From the NCBI RefSeq assembly GCF_009857135.1, contig NZ_CP047318.1:186001-250000 (forward strand): a stretch of 64,000 nucleotides of DNA. Reading direction: 5' to 3'. Shown here piece after piece: positions 37,057 to 45,439 of this stretch. The notes under the pieces were generated by a model that saw nothing but the letters and a program-made list of their open reading frames with translations, did no database searches and was not told the DNA's origin. The DNA is from Streptomyces sp. HM190 (GTDB lineage Bacteria; Actinomycetota; Actinomycetes; Streptomycetales; Streptomycetaceae). Within the stretch, counting starts at the first letter, position 1, and each line of letters starts with the position of its first letter. Position numbers and translations under genes: made by a program.

Positions 37057-38144
37057 GCACGCGCATCGTCAGCGTTCGCGGCGCCCTGCCCGAGCATCTC
37101 CACCGGCAGGAGGACATCACCGAGCTGGTCACCACCACCCTGCTGGGCGAGGAGCTCGCCAGGCAGGGCGTCGTCGAACGGATGCACCGCAATATGTGTG
37201 TCGAGACCCGGCACACCGTGCTCCCCCTGGAGGAGTACGCCCGGCTGAAGGACTTCGGCCAGTCCAACGACATGTTCATCCGGGCCGGCGTCGAACTCGG
37301 CGCTCGCGCGGTCGTGGACGCGCTCAAGGGAGTGGGCCTCACCCCGGCCGACGTCGACTACGTGGTGTCGTGCACGGTGACCGGCCTGGCCGTCCCCTCG
37401 CTGGAGGCCCGTGTCGCGGCGGAGATCGGGCTGCGTCCCGACGTGGTGCGCCTGCCCCTCGTCGGTCTGGGCTGTGTGGCGGGCGCGGCCGGTGTCGCCC
37501 GGCTGCACGACCTGCTGCGCGGTCGCCCGGACGGGGTCGCGGTGCTGATGTCGGTCGAGCTGTGCTCGCTCACGCTCCAGCGCAACGACACCTCGGCCGC
37601 CAACATCGTGGCCGGTGGGCTGTTCGGGGACGGTGCCGCGGCGGTGGTCGCCGTGGGGGCGGGACACGCGCTCGCGCAGTCCGACGACCCGGCTCGTCCG
37701 CAGGTCCTCGCGTCCCGCAGCCGCCTGTACCCCGACTCGGAGCGCATGATGGGCTGGGAGGTGGGTTCCGGGGGGCTGAAGATCGTGCTGGACCCGTCCG
37801 TTCCCGACCTGGTGCGGCACCACGTGGGTGAGGACGTCCGCGGTTTCCTCGCCGACCACGGGCTGACCCGTGACGACGTCGGCTGGTACGTGGCGCACCC
37901 CGGTGGGCCCAAGGTGCTGACGGCGCTGCAGGACGCCCTCGGAGTCGAGCGGGACGCGTTGGGCATGACCTGGGAGTCGTTGCGCCGGATCGGCAACCTG
38001 TCCTCGTCGTCGGTGCTGCACGTCCTGGCGGACACACTGGCCGAGCGTCCGCCCCTGCCGGGTTCCCACGGGCTGATGCTCGCCATGGGGCCGGGCTTCT
38101 GCTCGGAGCTCGTGCTGCTGCGGGCTCCGGGAGGTGCGCGGTGA
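37053..38144 (+). CDS. Type III polyketide synthase
   Basis: Chalcone-synthase-like homodimeric ketosynthase of 363 residues that extends an acyl starter with malonyl-CoA and cyclises it. The catalytic Cys is in GLGCVAGAAG near 140, the His in VAHPGGPKVL near 281 and the Asn in RIGNLSSSSVL near 314. Order with a methyltransferase and FAD hydroxylase resembles srsA-type alkylresorcinol synthases. The product is therefore probably a phenolic lipid or alkylpyrone (inference from context). Start overlaps the small ORF by ATGA; its stop overlaps the next gene by GTGA. Confidence 0.93.
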   Translation: MSTRIVSVRGALPEHLHRQEDITELVTTTLLGEELARQGVVERMHRNMCVETRHTVLPLEEYARLKDFGQSNDMFIRAGVELGARAVVDALKGVGLTPADVDYVVSCTVTGLAVPSLEARVAAEIGLRPDVVRLPLVGLGCVAGAAGVARLHDLLRGRPDGVAVLMSVELCSLTLQRNDTSAANIVAGGLFGDGAAAVVAVGAGHALAQSDDPARPQVLASRSRLYPDSERMMGWEVGSGGLKIVLDPSVPDLVRHHVGEDVRGFLADHGLTRDDVGWYVAHPGGPKVLTALQDALGVERDALGMTWESLRRIGNLSSSSVLHVLADTLAERPPLPGSHGLMLAMGPGFCSELVLLRAPGGAR

Positions 38145-38659
38145 GCAGCGAGGTCCTGTTCACGGCCCTGGTCCTGGCGGTCGGCCTGGAGCGGGTCGCC
38201 GAGCTGGTCGTGTCCCGGCGCAACACCGCGCGGAGTCTCGCGCGGGGCGGTGTGGAGGCCGGGCGGGGGCACTACCCGTTCATGGTCGCCCTGCACACGG
38301 GTCTGCTGGTCGGCGCGCTCGTGGAGGTGTGGCTGCGCCGGCCGGACGCCGTGGCGGTCCTCGCCTGGAGCATGCTCGCCGTCGTGGCGGCCGCGCAGGC
38401 GCTGCGCTGGTGGTGCATCGCCACCCTGGGACGGCAGTGGAACACCCGGGTGATCGTCGTGCCGGGCGCCGCACGGGTGGCGGACGGCCCTTACCGCTGG
38501 ATTCCGCATCCCAACTACGTCGCCGTCGTCGCGGAGGGGGTCGCGCTCCCTCTGGTGCACTCGGCCTGGGTGACGGCGGTCGTCTTCACCGCGCTCAACG
38601 GGTTCCTGCTCGCCGCCCGCATCCGCACCGAGGACGCCGCGCTGGCGCAACTGGCCTGA
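38141..38659 (+). CDS. Isoprenylcysteine-carboxyl-methyltransferase-family membrane methyltransferase
   Basis: Small polytopic membrane protein of 172 residues with four or five helices. The ICMT signature GPYRWIPHPNYVAVVAEG lies near 115-132. In srs-type clusters the protein of this family (SrsB) O-methylates the resorcinol made by the type III PKS, and the same role is likely here. GTG start overlapping the PKS stop shows translational coupling. Confidence 0.87.
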   Translation: MSSEVLFTALVLAVGLERVAELVVSRRNTARSLARGGVEAGRGHYPFMVALHTGLLVGALVEVWLRRPDAVAVLAWSMLAVVAAAQALRWWCIATLGRQWNTRVIVVPGAARVADGPYRWIPHPNYVAVVAEGVALPLVHSAWVTAVVFTALNGFLLAARIRTEDAALAQLA

Positions 38660-38670
38660 AGGAGACGCCC

Positions 38671-39780
38671 ATGGACCTGCTCGTCGTCGGCGGAGGACCG
38701 GCGGGCCTGGCCACGGCACTGCACGCGGCCCGCGCCGGGCTCGACGTATCCGTGTGGGAGCAACGCGCGGGCACGGTCGACAAGGCGTGCGGCGAGGGAC
38801 TGATGCCCGGCGCCGTCACCGCCCTGGCGGCGCTCGGCCTGGACCCGCCCGGCCGTGCCCTGCGCGGTATCCGCTACGTGGCCGGACACCGCCGGGTCGA
38901 CGCGGACTTCGCGGCGGGCCCCGGCCGGGGCGTACGTCGTACGACACTGCACGCGGCGCTGCGTGAGGCGGTGCTCGCCGCGGGCGTACGGATCGAGCAG
39001 CGCACCGCGCGGCGCGTCGAGCAGGACGGCGACGGCGTGCGGGTCGACGGCACCCGTGCCGCCCATCTCGTCGCCGCGGACGGCCTCCACTCGCCGATCC
39101 GCCGGTCCCTGGGACTCGACCGGCCTCGCCACGTCCGCTCGCCGCACGGGACGGAGTACGCGTCGGTACAGGGCTCGGGGCGCGGATCACCGTACGGGGC
39201 GTCGCATGGGGTGCGGTACGGGTTGCGACGCCATTACCGGCTCGCCCCGTGGAGCGATCGCGTCGAGGTGCACTGGGCAGCGAGCGCCGAGGCGTATGTG
39301 ACCCCGGTGGCCGACGACCTCGTGGGCGTCGCGGTGCTCACCGCCGCCCGCGGGTCCTTCGACGACCACCTCGCGGCCTTCCCCGGACTGCGGGAGCGGC
39401 TGGCCGGTGCGGGGCCGGCCGGGCCGGTGCGGGGGGCGGGCCCGCTGCGCCAGGACGCGAGCGCGCGCACCGCCGGCCGTGTGCTGCTCGTCGGGGATGC
39501 CGCGGGCTATGTAGACGCCCTGACCGGTGAGGGCATCGCGCTGGCGCTCGCGCAGGCGCAGGCGGCCGTCCGGGCCGTCGCCGCGGGTGATGTGGCGGGC
39601 TACGAACGGGAGTGGCGCCGGCTCACACGGCGGTACCGGTGGCTCACCCACGCGCTGCTGCGAGCGACACGGGTGCCGCCGTTTCGCGCGTCGCTGGTGC
39701 CGATCGCTCAGCGGCTGCCGTGGGTGTTCACCGCCGCCGTGGACGCGCTGGCACGGCCGGGCGCGGGCACTATGACGTGA
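38671..39780 (+). CDS. FAD-dependent hydroxylase of the PKS cluster (SrsC-like)
   Basis: Group A flavoprotein monooxygenase/geranylgeranyl-reductase-like protein, 369 residues. N-terminal GGGPAGLATALHAARAG near 7-23; second FAD motif VLLVGDAAGYVDALTGEGIA near 271-290. In srsABC the corresponding enzyme hydroxylates the phenolic ring toward a quinone. AAGGAGACGCCC before ATG 38671 is a good ribosome site, 11 nt after the methyltransferase stop. The last few residues and the stop (ATGACGTGA) lie in sequence belonging to an alcohol-dehydrogenase remnant, so the original C-terminus may be lost or altered. Confidence 0.85.
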   Translation: MDLLVVGGGPAGLATALHAARAGLDVSVWEQRAGTVDKACGEGLMPGAVTALAALGLDPPGRALRGIRYVAGHRRVDADFAAGPGRGVRRTTLHAALREAVLAAGVRIEQRTARRVEQDGDGVRVDGTRAAHLVAADGLHSPIRRSLGLDRPRHVRSPHGTEYASVQGSGRGSPYGASHGVRYGLRRHYRLAPWSDRVEVHWAASAEAYVTPVADDLVGVAVLTAARGSFDDHLAAFPGLRERLAGAGPAGPVRGAGPLRQDASARTAGRVLLVGDAAGYVDALTGEGIALALAQAQAAVRAVAAGDVAGYEREWRRLTRRYRWLTHALLRATRVPPFRASLVPIAQRLPWVFTAAVDALARPGAGTMT

Positions 39781-40133
39781 TCCTGGACAACGTGGGCAAC
39801 CGCCCGCCGAGCCGGCTGCGCGGGGCACTCACGCCGACGGGCGTCCTGGTCGCGAACGGCGGTGGCTCGCCCGGCCACGTGTTCGGGGCGATGGGCTCCA
39901 TGCTGCGGTTGAGCTTGGTCAACGCGTTCGTCCGGCAGCGGCTCCGGCCGATCCTCCCGTCCGCCCCGGCCGGACCCACCCACGAGGACCTGCTCAGCGT
40001 CCCGGCGCTCATCGAGGCGGGCAGGCTCACCCCGGTCGTCGAGCGGACGTACCGGTTGGAGGACGCCCCCGCGGGCGTGCGCCATGTGGAGGAGGGACAC
40101 GCCCGCGGCAAGGGCGTGATCATCATGCCGTGA
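39765..40133 (+). pseudogene. C-terminal stump of a zinc-type alcohol dehydrogenase/quinone reductase
   Basis: The frame reads GHYDVILDNVGNRPPSRLRG, LTPTGVLVANGGG and, after a variable segment, EAGRLTPVVERTYRLEDAPA then GHARGKGVIIMP and a stop. This is the last third of a medium-chain NAD(P)-dependent dehydrogenase (quinone-oxidoreductase branch). The Rossmann-fold glycine motif and catalytic domain are missing. It is fused to the 3' end of the FAD hydroxylase gene, the junction lying at about 39755-39768. Confidence 0.75.
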
Positions 40134-40237
40134 GGGGGCACCCACTGACGCCGGCTTCGACGCCGCCCTCCCCACCGGTGGCCCAGTGCCGCGCCCGGGG
40201 GCGCTCGCGCGGTGTCGCCCGGCGCAGTACGGAGTTC

Positions 40238-41335
40238 TCAGTCGGCCCGCCACGTCAGCGTCCTGACGCCGTCGCCCTCGCCCTGGAACGACACCATCGC
40301 CGGGCGGTCCCCCTCGGGGAGCAGGTGGATGGTGCACAGGGTGAGCGTGGACCCCGGCGCGAGGCGGGTGTGCGGGACGCTGCCCCTGCACTGGTCGATG
40401 CCCTCTCCCCCGCCTGCGCCGGAGAAGTCGATCAGCGGCACCGGCTGGACCTCGCGGCCTCCGGCGGTCCGCAGGCCGACACCGTCGTCCATGACCGGCA
40501 GGAGCTTCTCCTTGCCGAGGTTGCGGTACTGGAGGGTGACGTACCACGGCACCGGCTTCTTCGACGTGCTGCCGAGGTCGTAGTCGCCCAGGTCCTCGAG
40601 ACTGCCGGCCTCCACGCTCTTCGGCGTGACGCGGAGGGGCACCGCGTCGCCCTTGGTGGTCACATCCTTGTACGAGGATTCGGCGCTCGTCCTCGCGTCC
40701 AGCAGGCGTCCGTCGTTGTCGTCGCCCTTGCCGTCGCCCACCTTCCACAGCAGGGTGGCGCCCGCTTCGTCGGCGTACGCGACGGTGACGGGCGTCCGTC
40801 CCTTGGGCAGCATCACCAACTGGCACACGGTGGCCGTCGCCTTGGGGGCGACCGAGGCGGGACCTGCCGCGCCGCAGTCGTCGGGGAGCGGGCGACTGGA
40901 GGCGGTGGCCAGGGTGTCGGTGTTCCACAGCGTCACGGCCCGCCCCGGCGTGCCGTCCGCGAGAGTGACCGTGAAGTGCGACTCCGGGTCCGGCTGGGCC
41001 AGGGGCGCGGACCCGGTGTTCGTGTAGGTGATGGTCAAGTAGTACGGGACCATCCCCTTGAGGTCATCGTCCAGCCTGACATGGTCGAGGTCCGCGGCCG
41101 TGCCGCGTGCGAGCCGCTCGGGCGCGACCTTCAGGCTGTGCGTCGCGCTCCGGTCGGTCCACGTCGCCGACCGGACCGTCGAGTCGATCGGCAGCACCGT
41201 CGCCGCAGCGGGTTTGCTGTTTCCCTCAGCGGAATCACCGGACTTCGAGCCTTCCGCCCCGCAGGCCGCAACGCTCAGCGAGAGCAGCCCAGTTCCAGCA
41301 GCAGCCATCAGCCTTCTGCGCGCTCGCACATGCAC
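40238..41335 (-). CDS. Secreted lipoprotein with tandem DUF4352-like domains
   Basis: A 365-residue exported lipoprotein: signal peptide 1-25 with lipobox LSVAAC, then two homologous beta-sandwich halves (about 50-190 and 200-360). Each has VPYYLTITYTNTGSAPL / VPWYVTLQYRNLGKEKL segments and a paired CQL/CTI segment near its end. This layout fits DUF4352/telomeric-repeat-factor-like immunoglobulin folds, of unknown function. GTG start; an AGAGG lies about 8 nt upstream. Confidence 0.7.
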   Translation of the reverse strand: MHVRARRRLMAAAGTGLLSLSVAACGAEGSKSGDSAEGNSKPAAATVLPIDSTVRSATWTDRSATHSLKVAPERLARGTAADLDHVRLDDDLKGMVPYYLTITYTNTGSAPLAQPDPESHFTVTLADGTPGRAVTLWNTDTLATASSRPLPDDCGAAGPASVAPKATATVCQLVMLPKGRTPVTVAYADEAGATLLWKVGDGKGDDNDGRLLDARTSAESSYKDVTTKGDAVPLRVTPKSVEAGSLEDLGDYDLGSTSKKPVPWYVTLQYRNLGKEKLLPVMDDGVGLRTAGGREVQPVPLIDFSGAGGGEGIDQCRGSVPHTRLAPGSTLTLCTIHLLPEGDRPAMVSFQGEGDGVRTLTWRAD

Positions 41336-41411
41336 CCCCGTGCCTCTTCACCATTTCGTTCGCAACGCGTGATCAGCTTACGCACAGACGGCGACGGTCA
41401 CGTTCCGGGGT

Positions 41412-41453
41412 CCTGGCTCCTGGCTCCTGGCTCCTGGCTCCTGGCTCCTGGCT
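41412..41453. repeat. Heptanucleotide repeat (CCTGGCT)6
   Basis: Six perfect copies of CCTGGCT, 42 bp, in the 321-bp region between the lipoprotein start and the small membrane-protein gene. The 7-bp unit is not a multiple of three; here it lies outside any supported gene, about 130 bp before the sigma-B-type promoter. Perfect conservation suggests recent expansion and likely length variation between strains. Confidence 0.85.
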
Positions 41454-41585
41454 AGGACGATCGACCAGGACTGCGTCCGGCTGTCGGCTGCGCAGCATCT
41501 GCGGGGTGGAGATGTCCGAGGAGGAGCGGGGGCGGGAGCGACGGGAACCGGTTTTCGGCCTGACCGTGTTCGCCGGGAGTCGCGT

Positions 41586-41609
41586 GTTTCCCGCGGAGAT
41601 GCCGGGTAT
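41586..41609 (+). promoter_or_regulatory. Sigma-B-type promoter motif of the small membrane-protein gene
   Basis: GTTT (41586-41589), 14 nt, GGGTAT (41604-41609): an excellent match to the Streptomyces sigma-B consensus, 47 nt before the ATG at 41657. Confidence 0.62.
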
Positions 41610-41656
41610 CACTTCCGCGCGACGGCGGGCGCGCCTGCCGCCGGGAGGGGGGTGCC

Positions 41657-41908
41657 ATGACCGGCCAGAGGCGGATGGCGAACACGAACCGTGTCATCGG
41701 GCTGCTGATGACGGTGTCCACGATCGTGGCAGCGATTCCACTGGGCGCTCTGGCCTTCGCCGATCACGTGCTCTGGGCGTACGGTCTCTTCGAACTGCTG
41801 CTCGGTGTGCTGATCTTCGGTGTCGCCATGCTGATCATGGGTGAACGATTCGAGGAAACCGGGGGCGAGACCAGCGGGAACGACGGCGTCGGCCTCGGGG
41901 GTCTGTAG
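41657..41908 (+). CDS. Small two-helix membrane protein
   Basis: An 83-residue protein with two hydrophobic helices (about 13-34 and 38-61) and an acidic, Gly-rich tail. GGGAGGGGGG before the ATG is a strong ribosome site, and a sigma-B-type promoter motif lies 47 nt upstream. No family recognised; probably a stress-induced small membrane protein (inference from the promoter). Confidence 0.7.
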   Translation: MTGQRRMANTNRVIGLLMTVSTIVAAIPLGALAFADHVLWAYGLFELLLGVLIFGVAMLIMGERFEETGGETSGNDGVGLGGL

Positions 41909-42208
41909 GTCCGAATCCCTGGGCACAGCCCTGCTGCGACTCGTCGGCCCTCCCCGACCAGGATCTCGCCACCGCCGTCGCCACCGCCGAGGGGCCCACG
42001 ACGCCCGACGGCCACACCGCTCACGCCGTCGTCCGACGTATCGCCGCCGCCCTCGCCCCGGCCGCCCCATCCCCAACCACCCCTGATCCGGGGCAGGGTG
42101 GAAGAGGCCGGGAACGCCCGGAGCCGGGAGGGACACGGGTAGCGTGTGGCCTGCCGGACGAGACAGCCGGTGAACCGGTCCGCCCCGAGCCTCCCCGGAG
42201 CACACCCC
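41909..42208. other. 300-bp gap before the BtrH-like gene
   Basis: Low-complexity GC-rich sequence. A CCACCC...GGGTGG inverted repeat near 42078-42103 may be a terminator for the small membrane-protein gene. No gene is supported. Confidence 0.4.
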
Positions 42209-43198
42209 ATGACCATGGTCGACGGCATCGACGACCGGGGCCTGCAGCACTGCGAGACCACCACACTCGCGGTGCTGCTGCGCCACGAGGGACTCGATCT
42301 GTCGGAAGCCATGCTCTTCGGGCTCGGTGCCGGGCTGTCGTTCATCTACTGGGACAGCAAGAGGATGGACTTCCCCTTCCTCGGGGGGCGTGTCAAGCCC
42401 TTCGCGCTCACCACCAACCTCGCGGACAGGCTGGGGCTGGAACTCCAGGTGAAGGAGACCACCTCGCCCCGCAAGGCCTGGGAGGACGTGACGGCCGCCA
42501 TCGACGCCGGCCGGCCCGTGGGGCTGCAGCTCGACAGCCACCACCTCGACTACTTCACCTCACGCGTGCACTTCGGCGGGCACATCGTCGCCCTGTACGG
42601 CTACGACGACCAGTACGCCCACCTCGTGGACACGGCCCAGCAGGGCGGGGCGGTGACCACCGGCCTGGACGCTCTCGCCCGCGCCCGCGCCGAACGCGGC
42701 CCGATGACCGCCAGGCACCGCTCCTTCACCCTCACCGTCCCGGCGGACGCCGCCCCGCCCCGGGAACGGATCGTCCCGGCCATCACCGCCTGCGCCGACG
42801 CCTTCCTCGACCCTCCCATCGCCAACCTGGGCCACCGCGGCATCGAGAAAACCGCCCAGCAGGTCCCCACATGGCTCCGGCGGAGCGACCACCCCGAGCG
42901 CGATCTGCCGCAGGTCGCCCTGCTGATGGAGAAGGCCGGTACCGGCGGCGCCCTCTTCCGCAACCTGTACCGCGACTTCCTCGCCGAATGCGCCGAGCAG
43001 ATCGACAGCCCGCACCTGCGCACGGGGCACGCGCTGTACTCGGAAGCAGCCGGGCTGTGGACGCACACCGCGGACCTCATCGCCCGAGCCGGGCGCACGG
43101 GCGACACCCAGTACCTCGAACAGGCCGGAACCCAACTGCGCGACCTCGCCCGGACGGAACGCGAAGCCATGCAGGCGCTGAGCCGCCTGGCGCCATGA
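42209..43198 (+). CDS. BtrH N-terminal-domain protein with DUF4872
   Basis: A 329-residue protein. Residues 8-140 match the BtrH N-terminal (cysteine-peptidase-like acyltransferase) domain: QHCETTTLAVLLRHEG, FGLGAGLSFIYW, a Gln-bearing VGLQLDSHHLDY segment and FGGHIVALYGYDD with the His/Asp pair. Residues 160-325 match DUF4872. BtrH transfers an acyl side chain from a carrier protein in butirosin biosynthesis; no aminoglycoside genes or carrier protein are nearby, so the role here is open. The Cys in HCETTTL is a candidate nucleophile. GGAG eight bases before the ATG. Confidence 0.8.
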   Translation: MTMVDGIDDRGLQHCETTTLAVLLRHEGLDLSEAMLFGLGAGLSFIYWDSKRMDFPFLGGRVKPFALTTNLADRLGLELQVKETTSPRKAWEDVTAAIDAGRPVGLQLDSHHLDYFTSRVHFGGHIVALYGYDDQYAHLVDTAQQGGAVTTGLDALARARAERGPMTARHRSFTLTVPADAAPPRERIVPAITACADAFLDPPIANLGHRGIEKTAQQVPTWLRRSDHPERDLPQVALLMEKAGTGGALFRNLYRDFLAECAEQIDSPHLRTGHALYSEAAGLWTHTADLIARAGRTGDTQYLEQAGTQLRDLARTEREAMQALSRLAP

Positions 43199-43306
43199 AC
43201 GCGCGCACGGCCCGCCGGCGCCCTGCGCCGACATCCAGCGGTGCGTCGTACGGCGTACGGCGGCGAGCGGTCGTACCGTCGGACGCGTCACCGAGGAGGA
43301 CTTCCG

Positions 43307-43870
43307 ATGCGCACAGTGACCTATTCGATGAACGTCTCGCTCGACGGGTACATCGTCGGGCCGGACGGCGGCCTCGACTGGACGCCACCCGACGAGGAGG
43401 TCTTCCGTTCCTGGATCGACGAGATCCGAGGGGTCGGCGTCCACCTGCTCGGGCGGCGGCTGTACGAGACGATGCTGTACTGGGAGACCGCCGACGAGGA
43501 CCCCTCGCTCGACGCGTCGCAGCGCGAGTGGACCGCGCTCTGGAAGCCGCTGCCCAAGGTGGTGTTCTCCACCACGCTGTCGACGGTGCAGGGCCAGGCA
43601 CGTCTGGCCTCGGGCGGCCTGGCCGAGGAGATCGAGCGGCTGCGGGCCGAACCGGGCAGCGGTGACATCGCGATCGGCGGCGCGACGCTCGCCGCCCAGG
43701 CCGCCGAGCAGGGGCTGATCGACGAGTACCGGGCCCGGGTCTACCCGGTGCTGGTCGGGGGTGGCATTCCGTTCTTCCCCCGGCATGAGCGGCGTGTGGA
43801 TCTCGAACTCGTCGACACCCGCACCTTCACCGCGCAGGTCGTCTACGTCCGCTACCGCGTGGCGCGGTGA
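43307..43870 (+). CDS. Dihydrofolate-reductase-family protein (RibD C-terminal type)
   Basis: A 187-residue RibD_C/DHFR-like reductase fold: MRTVTYSMNVSLDGYIVGPD at the start, LLGRRLYETMLYWE near 48, KVVFSTTLSTV near 84, and IAIGGATLAAQAAEQGLIDE near 123. Widespread, biochemically unassigned NADPH-binding proteins. ATG with CGAGGAGGACTTCCG upstream. Monocistronic; followed by a LysR stump on the other strand. Confidence 0.85.
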   Translation: MRTVTYSMNVSLDGYIVGPDGGLDWTPPDEEVFRSWIDEIRGVGVHLLGRRLYETMLYWETADEDPSLDASQREWTALWKPLPKVVFSTTLSTVQGQARLASGGLAEEIERLRAEPGSGDIAIGGATLAAQAAEQGLIDEYRARVYPVLVGGGIPFFPRHERRVDLELVDTRTFTAQVVYVRYRVAR

Positions 43871-44190
43871 GCCGCCCCGGGCATCCCGCCGCCGACCCAC
43901 TGCCGGGTCATCTCCTCCGCCAGAGCCTCCGCGGCCGGCGAGGTCCACCGCCTGCGATGGCGGGCCGGCCGCGCGGGCACATCACGGAGGTCCGGGGCCG
44001 GTACGCCCTGCCGCACGTGCTCCTCCACGCTCGTCAGCGGCAGCAGGGGCAGCCCCAGACCGGCGGCGACGCACGAGCGGGCCGCGTCGACGCCGCCGAA
44101 CCGGGTCAGCCGGGGCCGGGTGTCCGGCACGGCGAGCAGCCGCCGCTCCAGCGCGTCGCTGTACGAGCAGCCCCACCGGCTGCGGCAGGT
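43852..44190 (-). pseudogene. C-terminal stump of a LysR-family regulator
   Basis: The minus-strand frame gives GCSYSDALERRLLAVPDTRP, FGGVDAARSCVAAGLGLPLL and SPAAEALAEEMTRQW, i.e. the effector-binding domain of a LysR regulator. The helix-turn-helix and first half of the effector domain are missing. The other side of the break is the promoter region of the lipoprotein gene at 44310. Confidence 0.7.
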
Positions 44191-44309
44191 CCACGGGTGG
44201 TGTGCAGAATCTAGCCAGGACACGCACCTGCCGATGGCTGGAACTCGTCCCTCGTACCCGAGCCGACGAGGCTCGCCGAGCACTCGAACCACGAAGTGGG
44301 GGGCGGAAC

Positions 44310-45038
44310 ATGAACCTGACGCCGAGGAAGAGCCGGCGCAGACCCGGCGCCGTGCGGACGGCCCTGTTGAGCGTGTGCGCCGCTGCGGCGCTGGGCGTGA
44401 CGGGTTGCTCCGGGGGCGGGAGTACGGACGACGTCGGCGGCGACGCGCAGCCGAGCGTGACGGCGACGAGCGGCGCCGGCGACAAGGGCGACGGGAAGGG
44501 GGCGACCGACGCTACGGCGGCGGGCGGCACCTCCGGCACGAAGGCGTCCGCGGGCTCGGGTGCGGACGCGGGCTCGGGTGCGGACAGCGGCGGCACGTCG
44601 GGCGGCGGCACCCCGGTCACCTCGAAGCCCTCCAAGGCCACCGCGACGGGGTCCGGGGGCGGCGGGGGCGGCTCCGCCGAGGGGGACGACTGCGACCACA
44701 AGATGCCCATCTCCCCCGACGAGATCGCGGTCTACCGCTACACGCCGGAGGGAGGGTCCCTGAGCCTGATCGTGAAGCACGGCAACTGGGGCTGCGGCAC
44801 CCCCGACTCGGACGGGGCGCCGTTCGAGACGGTCGGCAAGGAGACGTACATCCCGATGGACCAGGCCGCGTACGTCACCGTGACCAACCCCATCGTGGAG
44901 AGCACCACGAACCAGAAGATCGGCGTCCAGGAGTTCCTCGACTGGCTCGACGCGCACCCGGACTCGGGGCTCGTCTTCACGTACCACCTCGGCGACGACG
45001 GGGCCATCGACCGCCTTGAGGAGGTCTTCATCCCGTAG
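44310..45038 (+). CDS. Secreted lipoprotein with low-complexity linker
   Basis: A 242-residue lipoprotein: signal peptide ending GVTGC (about residue 33), a Gly/Ser/Ala/Asp-rich linker to about 125 that includes a tandem AGSGAD repeat, and a compact C-terminal domain (about 130-242) with a Cys pair (DDCDHKMPISPDE, NWGCGTPDSDG) and EFLDWLDAHPDSGLVFTYHL. Family not recognised. ATG start after GGGGGGCGGAAC. Located between a LysR stump and a phytoene-synthase stump. Confidence 0.7.
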   Translation: MNLTPRKSRRRPGAVRTALLSVCAAAALGVTGCSGGGSTDDVGGDAQPSVTATSGAGDKGDGKGATDATAAGGTSGTKASAGSGADAGSGADSGGTSGGGTPVTSKPSKATATGSGGGGGGSAEGDDCDHKMPISPDEIAVYRYTPEGGSLSLIVKHGNWGCGTPDSDGAPFETVGKETYIPMDQAAYVTVTNPIVESTTNQKIGVQEFLDWLDAHPDSGLVFTYHLGDDGAIDRLEEVFIP

Positions 45039-45059
45039 CAACCGCCGGGTCGATCGCGG

Positions 45060-45315
45060 TGGGCGCGCCCGGCCGGACTTTGACGACGGGGCGTTCCGGG
45101 CGGGGTGCCGGACGTTCATCGAGGCGGGCCAGCGGCTCGACTTCGTCAGCGACCTCGCGGAGGACCTGCGGGAGGGGCGGCTCGGCGTACCGATGGAGAC
45201 ACTGAAGCGGTTCTCCGTCACCGTGGAGGATCTAGCGGCGGGGCGTGAGTCGGCCGGCGTACGCGAGTTGGTGGGCGATCAGGTGCGGGCGGCCCGTGCC
45301 GGGTTGCGCCCACCG
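45060..45315 (+). pseudogene. Internal fragment of a squalene/phytoene synthase-like gene
   Basis: One open frame gives FIEAGQRLDFVSDLAEDLRE, GRLGVPMETLKRFSVTVEDL and AGRESAGVRELVGDQVRAAR. This matches the region after the second Asp-rich motif of squalene/phytoene synthases (LAEDLRxGRLxxP, VTxxDL). Neither the first DxxxD motif nor the C-terminal third is present. A terpenoid gene has been lost here. Confidence 0.65.
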
Positions 45316-45439
45316 AGACGAGCGGCGACCGCGGGGGCGTCCCGCGTATCGGATCGGGGTCCTGGTGGGCCACGCCGTGGCGGGCGCCCCTCACCACCTC
45401 CCTCGCCGGCGGTGCCTCGGCCCGGCCGTCGGACGAGGG

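Noticed and set aside
41888..41930. tRNA-like T-arm string GGTCCGAATCCC
   Set aside because: The stem does not pair, no acceptor or anticodon arm is present, and it overlaps the end of the small membrane-protein gene.
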